Notes: generated from the sequence alone by a model not told the origin. A stretch of DNA of 64,000 nt from Chryseobacterium sp. SNU WT5 (GCF_007362475.1 NZ_CP041687.1:2480001-2544000); one strand, 5' to 3'; positions 1 to 9,384 are shown, counted from the first letter of the stretch. A program made the numbers and translations.

Positions 1-2
1 AT

Positions 3-797
3 AATAAACCCTATATAATGACAGGAGTTGAAATGACTGGTCATAAAATAGACTCAAAAATGTTGATAGATCTTGGAAATAGTGACGCAGTTTGGCTTTT
101 TCCTAAACTAATTGAAAATTTCGAATACAACAGACCTAATATTGATGACTATTTGGGTAGAGGTTTTAATGGGGACATATTCGGAAAAAGAAGCCGGATT
201 CACCGCATTTATATAGGTGATTTTATATTTGAAAAGCCATTAACTGCAATGCCGGATGAATATTCTATTCAAAATTTAAAACTCGTCCCGAACAGGAAAG
301 GATCAATTGGAAATGAGTTGCTAAGACGTTTCACCGTAGTATTTGACTATCCGGACAGAAAAATACTACTAAAAAAGAACAAATTTTTCCGAGATGCATT
401 TTTGTTTAATGCAAGTGGACTAGATATTCAGCATGATGGAATGGATTGGGAAAAGGATCTTGTAAAAATAGAAACGGTAAGAAACAGTCGGTCTACTGAA
501 GCAATAAATGTTTACCAAGCTGAATCTGGTTTTAGATATAATTTTGTCTTGAAACCAAAGTTTTCAGTAGCTGGCTGCAGAAAAGATTCACCATGTTTTG
601 TAGCTGGTATAAGGAAAAATGATCAAATAATTAGTGTTAACAATAAGAAGACCAGTGAATTGACCTTGCAGAAAATCAATAATATTTTAAAAGAAGATGA
701 TGGTACAAGAGTTAAAATACAAGTACAAAGAGCTGGTGAGATTCTAAACTTCACCATCACTTTAGTAGATCCTATACCTTACAAAGATGAAAATTGA
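3..797 (+). CDS. Aspartyl protease / PDZ domain protein (5' truncated by window edge)
   Basis: The reading frame is open to the left edge: codons upstream of the first ATG (position 18) read N-K-P-Y-I and continue the protein, so the real start lies outside the window. What remains is the second half of a retropepsin-like protein. The segment MLIDLGNSDAVWLF matches the hydrophobic-hydrophobic-D-(T/L)-G-x-S-D catalytic loop of bacterial retropepsin-like aspartyl proteases, although the usual Asp-Thr-Gly is Asp-Leu-Gly here. GNELLRRFTVVFDYP is the typical end of the protease fold. A PDZ domain follows (about residues 180-250 of the visible part, with GIRKNDQIISVNNKK as the carboxylate-binding region). 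Such proteins in Bacteroidetes are usually exported and of unknown substrate. The stop overlaps the next gene by 11 bases, which suggests co-translation. The Leu in the catalytic loop makes activity uncertain. Confidence 0.75.
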   Translation, partial: NKPYIMTGVEMTGHKIDSKMLIDLGNSDAVWLFPKLIENFEYNRPNIDDYLGRGFNGDIFGKRSRIHRIYIGDFIFEKPLTAMPDEYSIQNLKLVPNRKGSIGNELLRRFTVVFDYPDRKILLKKNKFFRDAFLFNASGLDIQHDGMDWEKDLVKIETVRNSRSTEAINVYQAESGFRYNFVLKPKFSVAGCRKDSPCFVAGIRKNDQIISVNNKKTSELTLQKINNILKEDDGTRVKIQVQRAGEILNFTITLVDPIPYKDEN

Positions 798-1314
798 AGA
801 AACTGCATTAGATCATATTCGTTCACTACCAAGATTTAAAATCTATACCGATATCTCTCGTGAGGAATATACGGAGTATTTAAGAGGTTTTTTAAATGAA
901 AGAACTCATGAATATACTGGAAATGTAAATAATGAGGCAGCAATAATTAGAGTAAAAACGGAAAACGATCATTATTGGAAACCTTGTCTCTCATTACGGA
1001 CGGAAATTGATACGGAAGAAAATAAAACTTTAATAAGAGGTATTTTTGGACCTACCTCTGCAGTTTGGACTTTTTTTATGTTCTTAAATTTTATTTTCGG
1101 AATCATGTGGATGGTTACCATCACGCTTTGGTATGTAGAAAAACAAATTAAAAGCAATGATTTTAGTTGGGCATTGCCCTTTTCTTTCGTGATGTTGTTT
1201 TTGTTGCTTCTAACTTTTTTGGCCGCCCGCGTTGGTAAATATCTAGCTAGAGAAGAGATGGCTAAGCTTCGAAAATTTGCCGAACAGTCAATCGCAAATT
1301 TGGAATCATGGTAA
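787..1314 (+). CDS. Small two-helix membrane protein, function unknown
   Basis: A 175-residue protein I do not recognise. Residues 1-85 are soluble and charged. Two hydrophobic segments follow at about 92-117 (rich in Phe, Trp and Met) and 127-147, and a basic/acidic amphipathic tail closes the protein. It has no signal peptide, so both ends are probably cytoplasmic with a hairpin in the inner membrane. The ATG lies inside the 3' end of the aspartyl-protease gene (11-base overlap), so the two genes are probably one transcription unit. The next gene downstream is on the opposite strand and starts 5 bases after the stop (converging ends). No motif points to catalysis. Confidence 0.7.
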   Translation: MKIEETALDHIRSLPRFKIYTDISREEYTEYLRGFLNERTHEYTGNVNNEAAIIRVKTENDHYWKPCLSLRTEIDTEENKTLIRGIFGPTSAVWTFFMFLNFIFGIMWMVTITLWYVEKQIKSNDFSWALPFSFVMLFLLLLTFLAARVGKYLAREEMAKLRKFAEQSIANLESW

Positions 1315-1319
1315 GCTGC

Positions 1320-2273
1320 TTATAAATCAGGTTCTTGAGCAGCGATTACTTTCTCTCTTTTTGTTTGTTCCTCTAAAATTTTGCTAAGGTGTGGTTCAAT
1401 GATCTTTCCTATTTCGTCAACTGAAATCTCATTTGAATTCGGGTCGTTTTCCAGAGATTTCCAAGGTTTCTTTTTGCCCCAATTATAGTCTCCAAATACA
1501 ATTACTGGAGTTCCATTTGCTTTTACAGTGGCACCACCCTTGTTTAAAATCCATTGATCTGCCCAGTTGTAAAGGTATTTTGCGTCTTCTCTAAGTAATC
1601 GTAAACAAGAATGAGATGCAGGATATCCTGGTAAATCATATTCGTGCCACCCAATTCCTAAGGTATTATGAATGTTAAAGTTATAGGGCAACTTCCAATC
1701 GCTATCTACGGTGGAGATCGCCAATTCCTTCTTCCAGTTTGCAAACATTAATCCGCGCTTCGTTTGAGCATTTTTCTTACCTAAACTTGTAGGTCCCCAT
1801 TTTATCAATGTTCCCTTTTCATAAAGAGCATAGGCTTGAATTGGATAAGAGAACAAAGCTATTTTCTTTACTTCTTTCAATTCTCCTAATTTTTTTGGAA
1901 AAGGGGAGTAGATCATCAAGGATTTATCAAATTTATCCGGAATAGAAAGAGTATCTGCCCGCCATTTATTTTTTGTATCAAGACGGTTCAAAGACAATAT
2001 GATATTTTGTTCTTCCTTTGAGAATTCTTTACTAAAAGCCGACATTACAGAGTCTTTTTTCTTTTTTGGGAAGATTAAGGTTCGGTAAGTAGTCCTATTT
2101 TTCTCAATAGAATCTTTTCTTAAAGAATCCTTCTTAATCGTTTCTATAGAATCTCTTTTAGAGCTAATGTCTGGATTTAAAGTCGTTTTTTTCTCGCATT
2201 GAATGATTAAAGAAAGTAGAAGAAATACAAAAATTAAATTTAAAAAAGGTAGTTTTTTATTCGCTGGATGCAT
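1320..2273 (-). CDS. L,D-transpeptidase (YkuD fold) lipoprotein
   Basis: A 317-residue exported protein. The N-terminus has a hydrophobic stretch (about residues 9-24) ending at Cys26 followed by E-K-K, a lipoprotein-type signal; Gln at -1 of the Cys is unusual. The catalytic region is YkuD-like: a His-containing strand (IGWHEYDLPGYPASHS) leads into SHSCLRLL, with Cys near residue 224 as the nucleophile. The family consensus is S-H-G-C-[IL]-R; here Gly is Ser. YkuD enzymes form or exchange 3-3 peptide cross-links in peptidoglycan or attach proteins to it, in the periplasm. The region between lipobox and catalytic domain is rich in Lys, Asp and Ser and is probably a linker. It is transcribed divergently from the EEP gene. 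Confidence 0.85.
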   Translation of the reverse strand: MHPANKKLPFLNLIFVFLLLSLIIQCEKKTTLNPDISSKRDSIETIKKDSLRKDSIEKNRTTYRTLIFPKKKKDSVMSAFSKEFSKEEQNIILSLNRLDTKNKWRADTLSIPDKFDKSLMIYSPFPKKLGELKEVKKIALFSYPIQAYALYEKGTLIKWGPTSLGKKNAQTKRGLMFANWKKELAISTVDSDWKLPYNFNIHNTLGIGWHEYDLPGYPASHSCLRLLREDAKYLYNWADQWILNKGGATVKANGTPVIVFGDYNWGKKKPWKSLENDPNSNEISVDEIGKIIEPHLSKILEEQTKREKVIAAQEPDL

Positions 2274-2439
2274 GGTTGTTTTTTATCGCATACCATTTAC
2301 AAGAATAGTACCATCAGCCAAGGAATTATTTATGTTTCATATAAAATACGAAGTAATAAAAATCGATGCGATAATATTAAGTTTATTAGAACCCAAATAA
2401 TGCGCGAAGATAAAAGATATTTTATACTAATATTGGGCT

Positions 2440-2474
2440 AAGTACTTTGTACTTATAGATAAATAGTATATTTT
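2440..2474 (+). promoter_or_regulatory. Probable promoter of the EEP gene with palindrome over the -33 element
   Basis: A TTG at 2447-2449 is followed after 17 bases by TATATTTT at 2467-2474, one base away from the Bacteroidetes -7 consensus TAnnTTTG. The predicted start of transcription is about 13 bases before the ATG at 2495. The TTG lies in a 15-base hairpin sequence, AAGTAC-TTT-GTACTT (2440-2454), which could be an operator. This is pattern matching only. Confidence 0.4.
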
Positions 2475-2494
2475 TATTGATCTTTTGAAAAAAT

Positions 2495-3574
2495 ATGTGG
2501 GAAATTTATCTGTTTTTTGTTTTTCTTTTATTTCTGCTGACGATACTACCAAAAATACCCAGTTCACATTGGATTTTTCGCGTAGCTGATTTTGGTAAAA
2601 TTCAGATTAATTATTTCAGCCTGCTTACCTTTTTTGGCGGATTTCTCTTTTATGAAAATGAGGGGTGGTGGTACACTCAATCGCTTTTGTTGGTGCTTAT
2701 TATATTTCATAGCGTTACGCTTATCAAATACACGCGATACTATCCAGTAAAGAAAATAATTTCTTCCGGTAAAAATTCTTCACAAAATATTAAAATTATT
2801 TCGGCCAACATTTACCAGTTCAATAACAAATACCATTTGTTTTCTGAACTCATTAAAAAACACCAACCCGATATTTTCCTCACCATGGAAAGCAACAAAA
2901 ATTGGGAAGAGTCGCTTCAGCACTTAGAAAGGGATTATCCTTATCATCACAAAGTGACGCTTGAGAATACTTACGGAATGCATTTTTATTCAAAGATGAA
3001 GGTTGAGCGTTCAAAGACTCATTTCTTCGTGGCTGATGATATTCCCAGTATAGAAGTACATATTACCACAAAAGATGGTTTTGAATTTGTTTTCTTTGGA
3101 GTTCACCCACCACCACCGAGTCCTACTGAAGAAAAAACTTCTAAGGAAAGAGACGGAGACTTATTAAGCGCTGCAAAACGAATTAAAGAGATAAAGAAAC
3201 CTGTTATTGTTATTGGAGATTTTAATAATGTCGCCTGGTCGAAATCCTCTATTTTATTCCGCAAAATAAGTCTTTTGATCGATCCTAGAGTTGGGAAAGC
3301 TTTTGTTTCAACTTTTCATGCGAAATATCGTTTGTTGAGGTTTCCAATTGATTTAATGTTTCATAGTGAAGATGTCTTCATCAAAGAATTAAAAACTTTA
3401 GAAAATTTTGGTTCAGATCATCTTCCTCTTTTTTGCGAGTTTTTTATAGACTATGAAAATAAAGACCAAAAAGACAAAATTGAAAAAGCTGATTCTGAAG
3501 AGAAAGCTGAAGCAATAGAAATGATCAAGGAAGGAATAGAAGAAGAAGGAAATAGGGAAATTTATGTAGACTAG
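2495..3574 (+). CDS. Membrane-anchored endonuclease/exonuclease/phosphatase (EEP) family protein
   Basis: A 359-residue protein with two to three N-terminal transmembrane segments (about residues 2-17, 39-53 and 57-73) and an EEP domain from about residue 97. Family landmarks are present in order: IISANIYQFN (strand with metal-binding Asn), LTMESNKNW (catalytic Glu), a His-rich loop FFGVHPPPPS, VIGDFNNVAWS (the G-D-F-N motif) and NFGSDHLPLFCEF (the S-D-H motif). EEP enzymes hydrolyse phosphodiesters in nucleic acids, phosphoinositides or sphingolipids; the membrane-anchored type without a nucleic-acid-specific extension cannot be assigned a substrate. The C-terminal 35 residues are almost entirely Glu, Lys and Ile, a charged tail. 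Confidence 0.8.
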   Translation: MWEIYLFFVFLLFLLTILPKIPSSHWIFRVADFGKIQINYFSLLTFFGGFLFYENEGWWYTQSLLLVLIIFHSVTLIKYTRYYPVKKIISSGKNSSQNIKIISANIYQFNNKYHLFSELIKKHQPDIFLTMESNKNWEESLQHLERDYPYHHKVTLENTYGMHFYSKMKVERSKTHFFVADDIPSIEVHITTKDGFEFVFFGVHPPPPSPTEEKTSKERDGDLLSAAKRIKEIKKPVIVIGDFNNVAWSKSSILFRKISLLIDPRVGKAFVSTFHAKYRLLRFPIDLMFHSEDVFIKELKTLENFGSDHLPLFCEFFIDYENKDQKDKIEKADSEEKAEAIEMIKEGIEEEGNREIYVD

Positions 3575-3612
3575 ATTTAGTAAAAGCCAATCTAATAAAT
3601 GTGTTGGTTACA

Positions 3613-4608
3613 TTATAAATGTTCTACTGGAGAATTACCAGAATCCATCACCTTTTTCTTAGAAGGTAAATTCATCAGTACGATTGCGAGAAGTATTAAT
3701 ATGATCCCAACCCATTGAATGACAACTACTTGTTCTCCTAAAAGAAGAAAGGCAGTGGTTACTGAAACGGGTAATTCTAAAGATGAAATGATACTTCCCA
3801 GACCCAATCCAGTTTTTGGAAAACCAATATTAAATAAAGTCGGTGGAATAATGGTCCCGAATAAAGCCAAAATGAAACCGTAGGTGTAAAATATGGAATA
3901 ATCAAAAGGTCTTATATGTTGTGTATTCGTGGTGAAATTTAAATAAAATGATTTCAATATGTCAAAATGAAGCGGACCAATTTGTGCAAAAAATAGAAAT
4001 ATAAAAACAATTACTGCTCCTCCAGAAAGCATAATAATACTCTTTCTAAGCGCAGGAATGTGTGTAGCAATCTTGTTTGAAGTAAACATGGTCATGGTGA
4101 AAGAAGCTGCTGCTAATAAACCCCACATTATTCCGCGCCAATCCAATTTTACATCTAAGTTAATGATGTTAGTTGCTAATACGGTTCCCACTAAAACAAT
4201 GATGGTTGCAAATATTTTTTTTGCATTCGGAAATTTCTTGGCAATAATACTTTCCGCGACTACACTGAACCAGACGGATTGCATTAAAAGAACAATGGCA
4301 ATCGATACATTGATATATTGAACAGAAAGATAGTAGAAAAGGCTTGTGAATCCTAAGGAAGTTCCAGCCAGCAAAAGCATTAAAATTTCTTTAGTTGTGG
4401 GAATTGCAAGCTGCTTTTTGGAAGTTGCTTTCTGAATTAAATTTAATATCAGCAGCCCTATAAAACCTAAAACAAACTGTGAGGTTGTAACCTCAGAAGT
4501 GGTGAAGCCATCTTGGTAAGATAATTTAACAAAACTTGCCAGCATTCCGAAAATACTGGCTCCCGCGGCAACAAATAAAACCCCTTTTAATATATTTTTC
4601 TTCTCCAT
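3613..4608 (-). CDS. EamA-family (DMT superfamily) transporter
   Basis: An inner-membrane protein with ten predicted helices in two EamA halves (about residues 5-140 and 155-300). The first half begins GVLFVAAGASIFGMLASFVK, and the second ends with the typical LLLGEQVVVIQWVGIILIL. EamA proteins export amino acids, metabolites or nucleotide sugars; the substrate cannot be read from the sequence. A longer reading frame starts at 4626 (M-Q-A-E-K-K), but the -7 element on this strand covers 4624-4631, so transcripts would begin after that ATG. I therefore place the start at Met 4608 (M-E-K-K-N). Confidence 0.8.
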   Translation of the reverse strand: MEKKNILKGVLFVAAGASIFGMLASFVKLSYQDGFTTSEVTTSQFVLGFIGLLILNLIQKATSKKQLAIPTTKEILMLLLAGTSLGFTSLFYYLSVQYINVSIAIVLLMQSVWFSVVAESIIAKKFPNAKKIFATIIVLVGTVLATNIINLDVKLDWRGIMWGLLAAASFTMTMFTSNKIATHIPALRKSIIMLSGGAVIVFIFLFFAQIGPLHFDILKSFYLNFTTNTQHIRPFDYSIFYTYGFILALFGTIIPPTLFNIGFPKTGLGLGSIISSLELPVSVTTAFLLLGEQVVVIQWVGIILILLAIVLMNLPSKKKVMDSGNSPVEHL

Positions 4609-4623
4609 CTTTTTTTCAGCCTG

Positions 4624-4631
4624 CAAACTTA
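4624..4631 (-). promoter_or_regulatory. -7 promoter element (TAAGTTTG) for the EamA transporter
   Basis: Read on the minus strand the bases are TAAGTTTG, an exact TAnnTTTG match. No TTG is seen at the usual 17-23 base distance upstream. Its position decides between the two possible starts of the transporter. Confidence 0.4.
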
Positions 4632-4696
4632 AGGTTTTAAAGTTTCTTAGTTTAAAAAAAGTAGAATAAAAAATAAAAGTAATTTAATAAAAAGAT

Positions 4697-6103
4697 TTAC
4701 TTTCTATACAATTCCAAATATCGCTGTGCAGAATGTTCCCAAGAGAAATCGTAGTTCATATTAGAATTCACCAGATCATTCATTAATTCTTTATTATTGT
4801 AGATAATCATTGCTCTATGAATTGCATGAACAGTTTCTTCAGCACTTGCTTCGCTAAAGTTAATTCCACTTCCACCCGTAGATAGATCTTCCACCGTATC
4901 TCGTAATCCACCAATGTAATGAACAATAGGAATTGTGCCGTATCTCATCGCATACATTTGGTTAAGTCCACAAGGCTCAACGCGAGAAGGCATTATTAAA
5001 AAATCCGAAGAAGCATAAATTTTATGAGAGAGATATTCTTTGTAACCTAAGTCCAGCGCAAAATTTGAAAATGTTTTTGAAAGATCCAACAGCTGATTTT
5101 CAATATTTTTATCTCCAGAACCAAGAACGACGAAATTTAATAATCCTTCTGTTTCCTGAATTGCTTTCTGAACGATCGCTGGTAGGAAATCAGCTCCTTT
5201 CTCACCGGCAAAACGGCCTATAAAACTAAAAAGTGGTAAATCTGGATTTAATTCATATTCTTTGCAAAGCGCATTTTTGTTTTTCTGCTTTCCTGGGATC
5301 GCATCTTTTTTGTCATAGTTATAATCTAAAAATGAATCAGTTTTTGGATTCCAAACGTCGGTATCAATACCGTTAATGATGCCATATGCTTTGGAATGCT
5401 CATTTCTCAATAAAGATTCCAGCCCCCGGAAATTTTCAAAAAGTTCATCCATGTAACCTCCCGATACGGCATTGAAGGCGTGACAGCATTTGATCATCGT
5501 TGCCAAAGGATTGAGAAATCCATTCCAATCCAATAAACCGACTTTGCTTCCATCAAACCACGGAAAGTAATCCAGCATTTCCCACTTCATGATTCCTTGG
5601 TATTCACCATTATGAATGGTTCCAATTGTTTTTACTCCTTTAAGAAAATTAAATTCCGGACAATTCTCCACCATAAAAGGTACTAATCCCGTATGATAAT
5701 CGTGACAATGTAATACATCTGGACGAATTTTCATGGCAGTCAACCAATGTAATACACCATGTTGAAAAGCTAGAAATTGTTGGCTTTCATCCCAATAACC
5801 GTAGGGATTATCGCGATCGAGTAGTCCTGGGATCTTAACCAAATAGAGATCAAATCCCAAAACATTCGAACGTTCTTTCATTACGATAACCTGGAAACTA
5901 TCATTGTGCTGGTGAATCCAACCATCAAATACTATTTCGAAACTATGTTCCTGCACGAAAGGTTTATTGTACCAAGGCATGACGACGCTGGCTTCAATAC
6001 CATCGATTTTATTCAAATATTTAGGCAAGGCACCAACAACATCCGCTAAACCACCAACTTTGGCAACGGGATAACATTCTATCGATAGGTTGAATATTTT
6101 CAT
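4697..6103 (-). CDS. glgA: Glycogen synthase (GT5)
   Basis: A 468-residue glycosyltransferase family 5 enzyme that transfers glucose from ADP- or UDP-glucose to the non-reducing end of alpha-1,4-glucan in the cytoplasm. The N-terminal nucleotide-sugar/glucan motif K-V-G-G-L-A-D-V-V-G-A-L-P occupies residues 15-27. HCHDYHTG lies at about 132-139, FIGRFAGEKG at 294-303, and the C-terminal sugar-nucleotide motif SRVEPCGLNQMYAMRYGT at 373-390 with Glu376. Length matches bacterial GlgA (about 470-480). It lies 68 bases downstream of glgB on the same strand, so glgB-glgA form an operon. No glgC (ADP-glucose pyrophosphorylase) is in the window, so the donor must be supplied from elsewhere. Confidence 0.95.
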   Translation of the reverse strand: MKIFNLSIECYPVAKVGGLADVVGALPKYLNKIDGIEASVVMPWYNKPFVQEHSFEIVFDGWIHQHNDSFQVIVMKERSNVLGFDLYLVKIPGLLDRDNPYGYWDESQQFLAFQHGVLHWLTAMKIRPDVLHCHDYHTGLVPFMVENCPEFNFLKGVKTIGTIHNGEYQGIMKWEMLDYFPWFDGSKVGLLDWNGFLNPLATMIKCCHAFNAVSGGYMDELFENFRGLESLLRNEHSKAYGIINGIDTDVWNPKTDSFLDYNYDKKDAIPGKQKNKNALCKEYELNPDLPLFSFIGRFAGEKGADFLPAIVQKAIQETEGLLNFVVLGSGDKNIENQLLDLSKTFSNFALDLGYKEYLSHKIYASSDFLIMPSRVEPCGLNQMYAMRYGTIPIVHYIGGLRDTVEDLSTGGSGINFSEASAEETVHAIHRAMIIYNNKELMNDLVNSNMNYDFSWEHSAQRYLELYRK

Positions 6104-6171
6104 ATAATAATTAATCTTCTGTTAAATTTATTTTATCTAAAAAAAGTAACTGATAGTTATCAATTTGATTT

Positions 6172-8094
6172 CTACTTGATCGTTTTGTTTATAGTGGGTT
6201 CTCCTTTGTTTATGTTAAGACGTAAAACGACAGCAGAAAGTGGAGGCAATCTTAAGGTCAACGATTCAATTTTCCTATAAGATATTTCTGCATTTATACC
6301 ACTACCTCCAAATTCTTTATCATCTGAGTTGAGAAGAACTTCCCAGGTTTTATCTCCATTAATTTCGATTTGATAATCTAAAACTCGGGGAGCCAGGTTC
6401 AAACTAATCATTAAAATATCCTTTTCTGATGCCCCTTTTCTTAAATATACAAAAACGGAGTTATCTTGATCATTGGCTTCGATCCATTCTAAACCTTCGG
6501 GTGAAAAATTGTTTTCATAAAGTGCTTTCTCATTTCGATACAAATGATTAAGTGCTTTTACAAACTTTTGCATACCTTGATGAAGAGGGTAGTCGAGAAG
6601 ATGCCAGTCAAGGCTCGTTTTAAAATCCCACTCATGAGTTTGGGCGAATTCATTTCCCATAAACAACAACTTGGCTCCTGGATGAGTAAACATATAGGTG
6701 TACAAGGCACGAAGATTTGCGAATTTTTCCCATTCATCGCCAGGCATTTTATAGATCATACTAGCTTTTCCATGCACGACCTCATCGTGCGAGAGTGGCA
6801 TCATGTAATTTTCATTATAAACGTAGGAGGATGCGAAAGTCAGTTGATGATGCTCCTGTTTTCTGTTGACTGGATCTAATTTGAAATAATTTAAGGTATC
6901 GTGCATCCAACCCATCATCCACTTCATACCGAAACCAATACCTCCATCGTAAACTGGTTTTGTAAGTTTAGGAAAATCGGAACTCTCCTCTGCAATAGTT
7001 ATCGTGTCGGGAAAATTTTTGTAAACCGCCTTATTAAAATCCTGTAGAAACTTTTTTGCTTCTAAGTTGATATTGTCTCCATCAATATTTGGTTCCCATT
7101 CGCCTTCATTCCGTGCATAATCTAAATACAATATCGAAGTTACCGCATCAACCCGTAATCCATCAGCATGATAACGGTCTAACCAAAATAAAGCGTTACT
7201 GATCAAAAACGATTTTACTTCTGGTCTGCCATAGTCGAAGATATAAGATTTCCATTCGGGATGAAAACCTTTTTTTGGGTCTTTGTGTTCGTATAGATGA
7301 GTACCATCAAATAAATGAAGCCCATTTGCGTCACCAGGAAAATGGGATGGAACCCAGTCCAGTAATACACCAATATCATTCTGGTGCAACTCATCAATCA
7401 AAAACATTAAATCCTGCGGTGAACCAAATCTGGAAGTGGCTCCGAAAAAGCCAGTGATTTGATAGCCCCAACTTGGATCGTAAGGATATTCCATTACTGG
7501 CATCAGTTCGACATGGGTAAATTCCATTTCTTTAATATACGGAATCAAATGGGCGGAAATTTCGCGATAGGTTAAGAATTTTTCTGGATTCTCGGTTGCT
7601 CGCATCCAAGATCCAAGATGAATTTCATACACGGACATTGGAGCTTTTAGGGAATTTCTGTTTGCTCTTTTCAACATCCAGGTTTTATCGTTCCACTCAT
7701 ACCAAGTAGTAGAAATTAAGGAGCCAGCCTGAACATTCTGTTCCCAACTTAAGGCGAAAGGATCTCCTTTTTCTAAAATAACACCATCATTTGTCAAAAT
7801 TCCATATTTGTAGACTTCTCCCCATTTTAACCCGACAATAAAACCTTCCCAAACTCCAGAACCATCCCATCTTGGCAATAGTTTGTGCGTTTCTGTATGC
7901 CAGTCGTTAAAATTTCCTATAACAGAAACCTCTTTTGCATGTGGAGCCCAAACTGAAAAATAAACACCATCCTGATCATTTACTTTTAAAGAATGTGCAC
8001 CAAATTTTTCGTATAATCTGTAATGATTTCCTTCCCGAAATAAATAAATATCATCATCGGTAAATAGGGAATAGGGAAGCACGGTTTTTATCAT
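6172..8094 (-). CDS. glgB: 1,4-alpha-glucan branching enzyme (GH13)
   Basis: A 640-residue branching enzyme that cuts alpha-1,4 chains and re-attaches them through alpha-1,6 bonds. A CBM48 module is at about residues 33-125 (VYFSVWAPHAKEVSVIGNFN) and the GH13 barrel from about 150 to 520. Catalytic residues are visible: Asp316 in DGLRVDA (nucleophile), Glu369 in ITIAEE (acid/base) and Asp437 in LSHDE (transition-state stabiliser). A C-terminal beta domain ends near 625. The length is that of the short, single-CBM48 form. It is the first gene of the glgB-glgA operon and is divergent from the aminotransferase gene across a 156-base gap. Confidence 0.95.
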   Translation of the reverse strand: MIKTVLPYSLFTDDDIYLFREGNHYRLYEKFGAHSLKVNDQDGVYFSVWAPHAKEVSVIGNFNDWHTETHKLLPRWDGSGVWEGFIVGLKWGEVYKYGILTNDGVILEKGDPFALSWEQNVQAGSLISTTWYEWNDKTWMLKRANRNSLKAPMSVYEIHLGSWMRATENPEKFLTYREISAHLIPYIKEMEFTHVELMPVMEYPYDPSWGYQITGFFGATSRFGSPQDLMFLIDELHQNDIGVLLDWVPSHFPGDANGLHLFDGTHLYEHKDPKKGFHPEWKSYIFDYGRPEVKSFLISNALFWLDRYHADGLRVDAVTSILYLDYARNEGEWEPNIDGDNINLEAKKFLQDFNKAVYKNFPDTITIAEESSDFPKLTKPVYDGGIGFGMKWMMGWMHDTLNYFKLDPVNRKQEHHQLTFASSYVYNENYMMPLSHDEVVHGKASMIYKMPGDEWEKFANLRALYTYMFTHPGAKLLFMGNEFAQTHEWDFKTSLDWHLLDYPLHQGMQKFVKALNHLYRNEKALYENNFSPEGLEWIEANDQDNSVFVYLRKGASEKDILMISLNLAPRVLDYQIEINGDKTWEVLLNSDDKEFGGSGINAEISYRKIESLTLRLPPLSAVVLRLNINKGEPTINKTIK

Positions 8095-8208
8095 TGCAGT
8101 ATTTTGAGTTTGCTTATAAAAGCAAATTTTTCAAGAAAAGCAGTGGAAGCATTTCTTCTTCAAATATATTTAAAATTAAGATAAGAAACTTAGCGCTCAT
8201 TTTAATTT

Positions 8209-8236
8209 TTTGAAAAACTTAATTTTAGTAAATTTG
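8209..8236 (+). promoter_or_regulatory. Promoter of the aminotransferase-galE operon
   Basis: TTTG at 8209-8212 and TAAATTTG at 8229-8236 are separated by 16 bases. This is a close match to the Bacteroidetes TTTG / TAnnTTTG promoter. The start codon follows 14 bases after the -7 element, so the leader would be very short. Confidence 0.5.
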
Positions 8237-8250
8237 AGGAAATATTATTT

Positions 8251-9384
8251 ATGAAAAAGATTCAGATGGTTGACCTTCAAAGTCAATATTATAAAATAAA
8301 ACCTGATGTTGATAATGCGGTTCTTAATGTGATGAATACTGCGGCATTTATTAACGGACCTGAAGTTAAATTTTTCCAATCCGAGTTAGAAGCGTATCTC
8401 GATGTAAAACATGTCATTCCTTGTGCGAATGGAACTGATGCTTTGCAGATTGCATTAATGGCGCTTAAGTTAGAAGAAGGTGATGAGGTGATTACCGCAG
8501 ATTTCACTTTCGCTGCGACCGTAGAGGTTATTCATTTGTTAAAATTGAAATCAGTTTTAGTGGATGTTGATTATGATACCTTTACCATCGATCCCGAAAA
8601 ATTAAAAGCGGCAATTACTCCAAAAACGAAAGCGATTATTCCTGTTCATTTGTTTGGACAATGTTCCAATATGGAAGAAATTCTAAAAATTGCAAAAGAA
8701 CATAACCTTCACGTCATAGAAGATAATGCCCAAGCTATTGGATCTGATTTTACTTTTTCTGATGGAACGGTTAAGAAATCCGGAACGATGGGAATTATGG
8801 GAACGACGTCGTTTTTCCCTTCTAAAAATTTAGGATGTTACGGTGATGGTGGAGCAATTTTTACGAATGATGATGCTTTAGCGCATCAACTTCGAGGCAT
8901 TGTAAATCACGGAATGTACGAAAGATATTACCATGATGAAGTTGGTGTAAACTCCCGTTTAGATAGTATTCAGGCGACGGTTCTGAGAAAAAAACTAACC
9001 TTACTCGATACTTATAATGAAGCTCGTAGAAAAGCTGCTGACTATTATGATGAAGCATTTGCTGATTGCAAAGATATCTTAACACCGACAAGAGCTGAAA
9101 ACTCAACGCACGTTTTTCATCAATATACTTTGAGAATTCTGAATGGAAAAAGAAACGAATTGCAACAATTCTTAACCGAAAAAGAAGTTCCTGCGATGAT
9201 CTATTATCCTGTGGCATTAAGAAAACAAAAAGCTTATTTCCAGGAAAGTAATGATGCTGATTTCGTGAATACAGATAAATTGTTGGAACAAGTTATTTCT
9301 TTGCCGATGCATACGGAACTAGATGATGAGCAGTTGAAGTATATTTCGGATGCGGTGTTGGAATTTATGAATAAAGTAGATTAA
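8251..9384 (+). CDS. DegT/DnrJ/EryC1/StrS-family sugar aminotransferase (WbpE-like)
   Basis: A 377-residue PLP-dependent aminotransferase of the family that aminates keto-sugars bound to nucleotides for surface polysaccharides. Landmarks are CANGTDALQIAL (cofactor phosphate loop, about residues 58-69), DFTFAAT, VIEDNAQAIGS (Asp that contacts the PLP ring nitrogen) and the Schiff-base lysine Lys192 in FFPSKNLGCYGDGG. The start MKKIQMVDLQSQY is typical. The closest subfamily by general look is WbpE/WlbE (UDP-3-keto-GlcNAcA aminotransferase), but other nucleotide-sugar substrates are possible. Its stop overlaps the galE start (TAATG), so the two are co-translated, in line with a role in glycan precursor supply. 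Confidence 0.85.
   Translation: MKKIQMVDLQSQYYKIKPDVDNAVLNVMNTAAFINGPEVKFFQSELEAYLDVKHVIPCANGTDALQIALMALKLEEGDEVITADFTFAATVEVIHLLKLKSVLVDVDYDTFTIDPEKLKAAITPKTKAIIPVHLFGQCSNMEEILKIAKEHNLHVIEDNAQAIGSDFTFSDGTVKKSGTMGIMGTTSFFPSKNLGCYGDGGAIFTNDDALAHQLRGIVNHGMYERYYHDEVGVNSRLDSIQATVLRKKLTLLDTYNEARRKAADYYDEAFADCKDILTPTRAENSTHVFHQYTLRILNGKRNELQQFLTEKEVPAMIYYPVALRKQKAYFQESNDADFVNTDKLLEQVISLPMHTELDDEQLKYISDAVLEFMNKVD

Noticed and set aside
6544-7457. Plus-strand open frames within glgB
   Set aside because: They are shadows of glgB; no start signals or recognisable domains.
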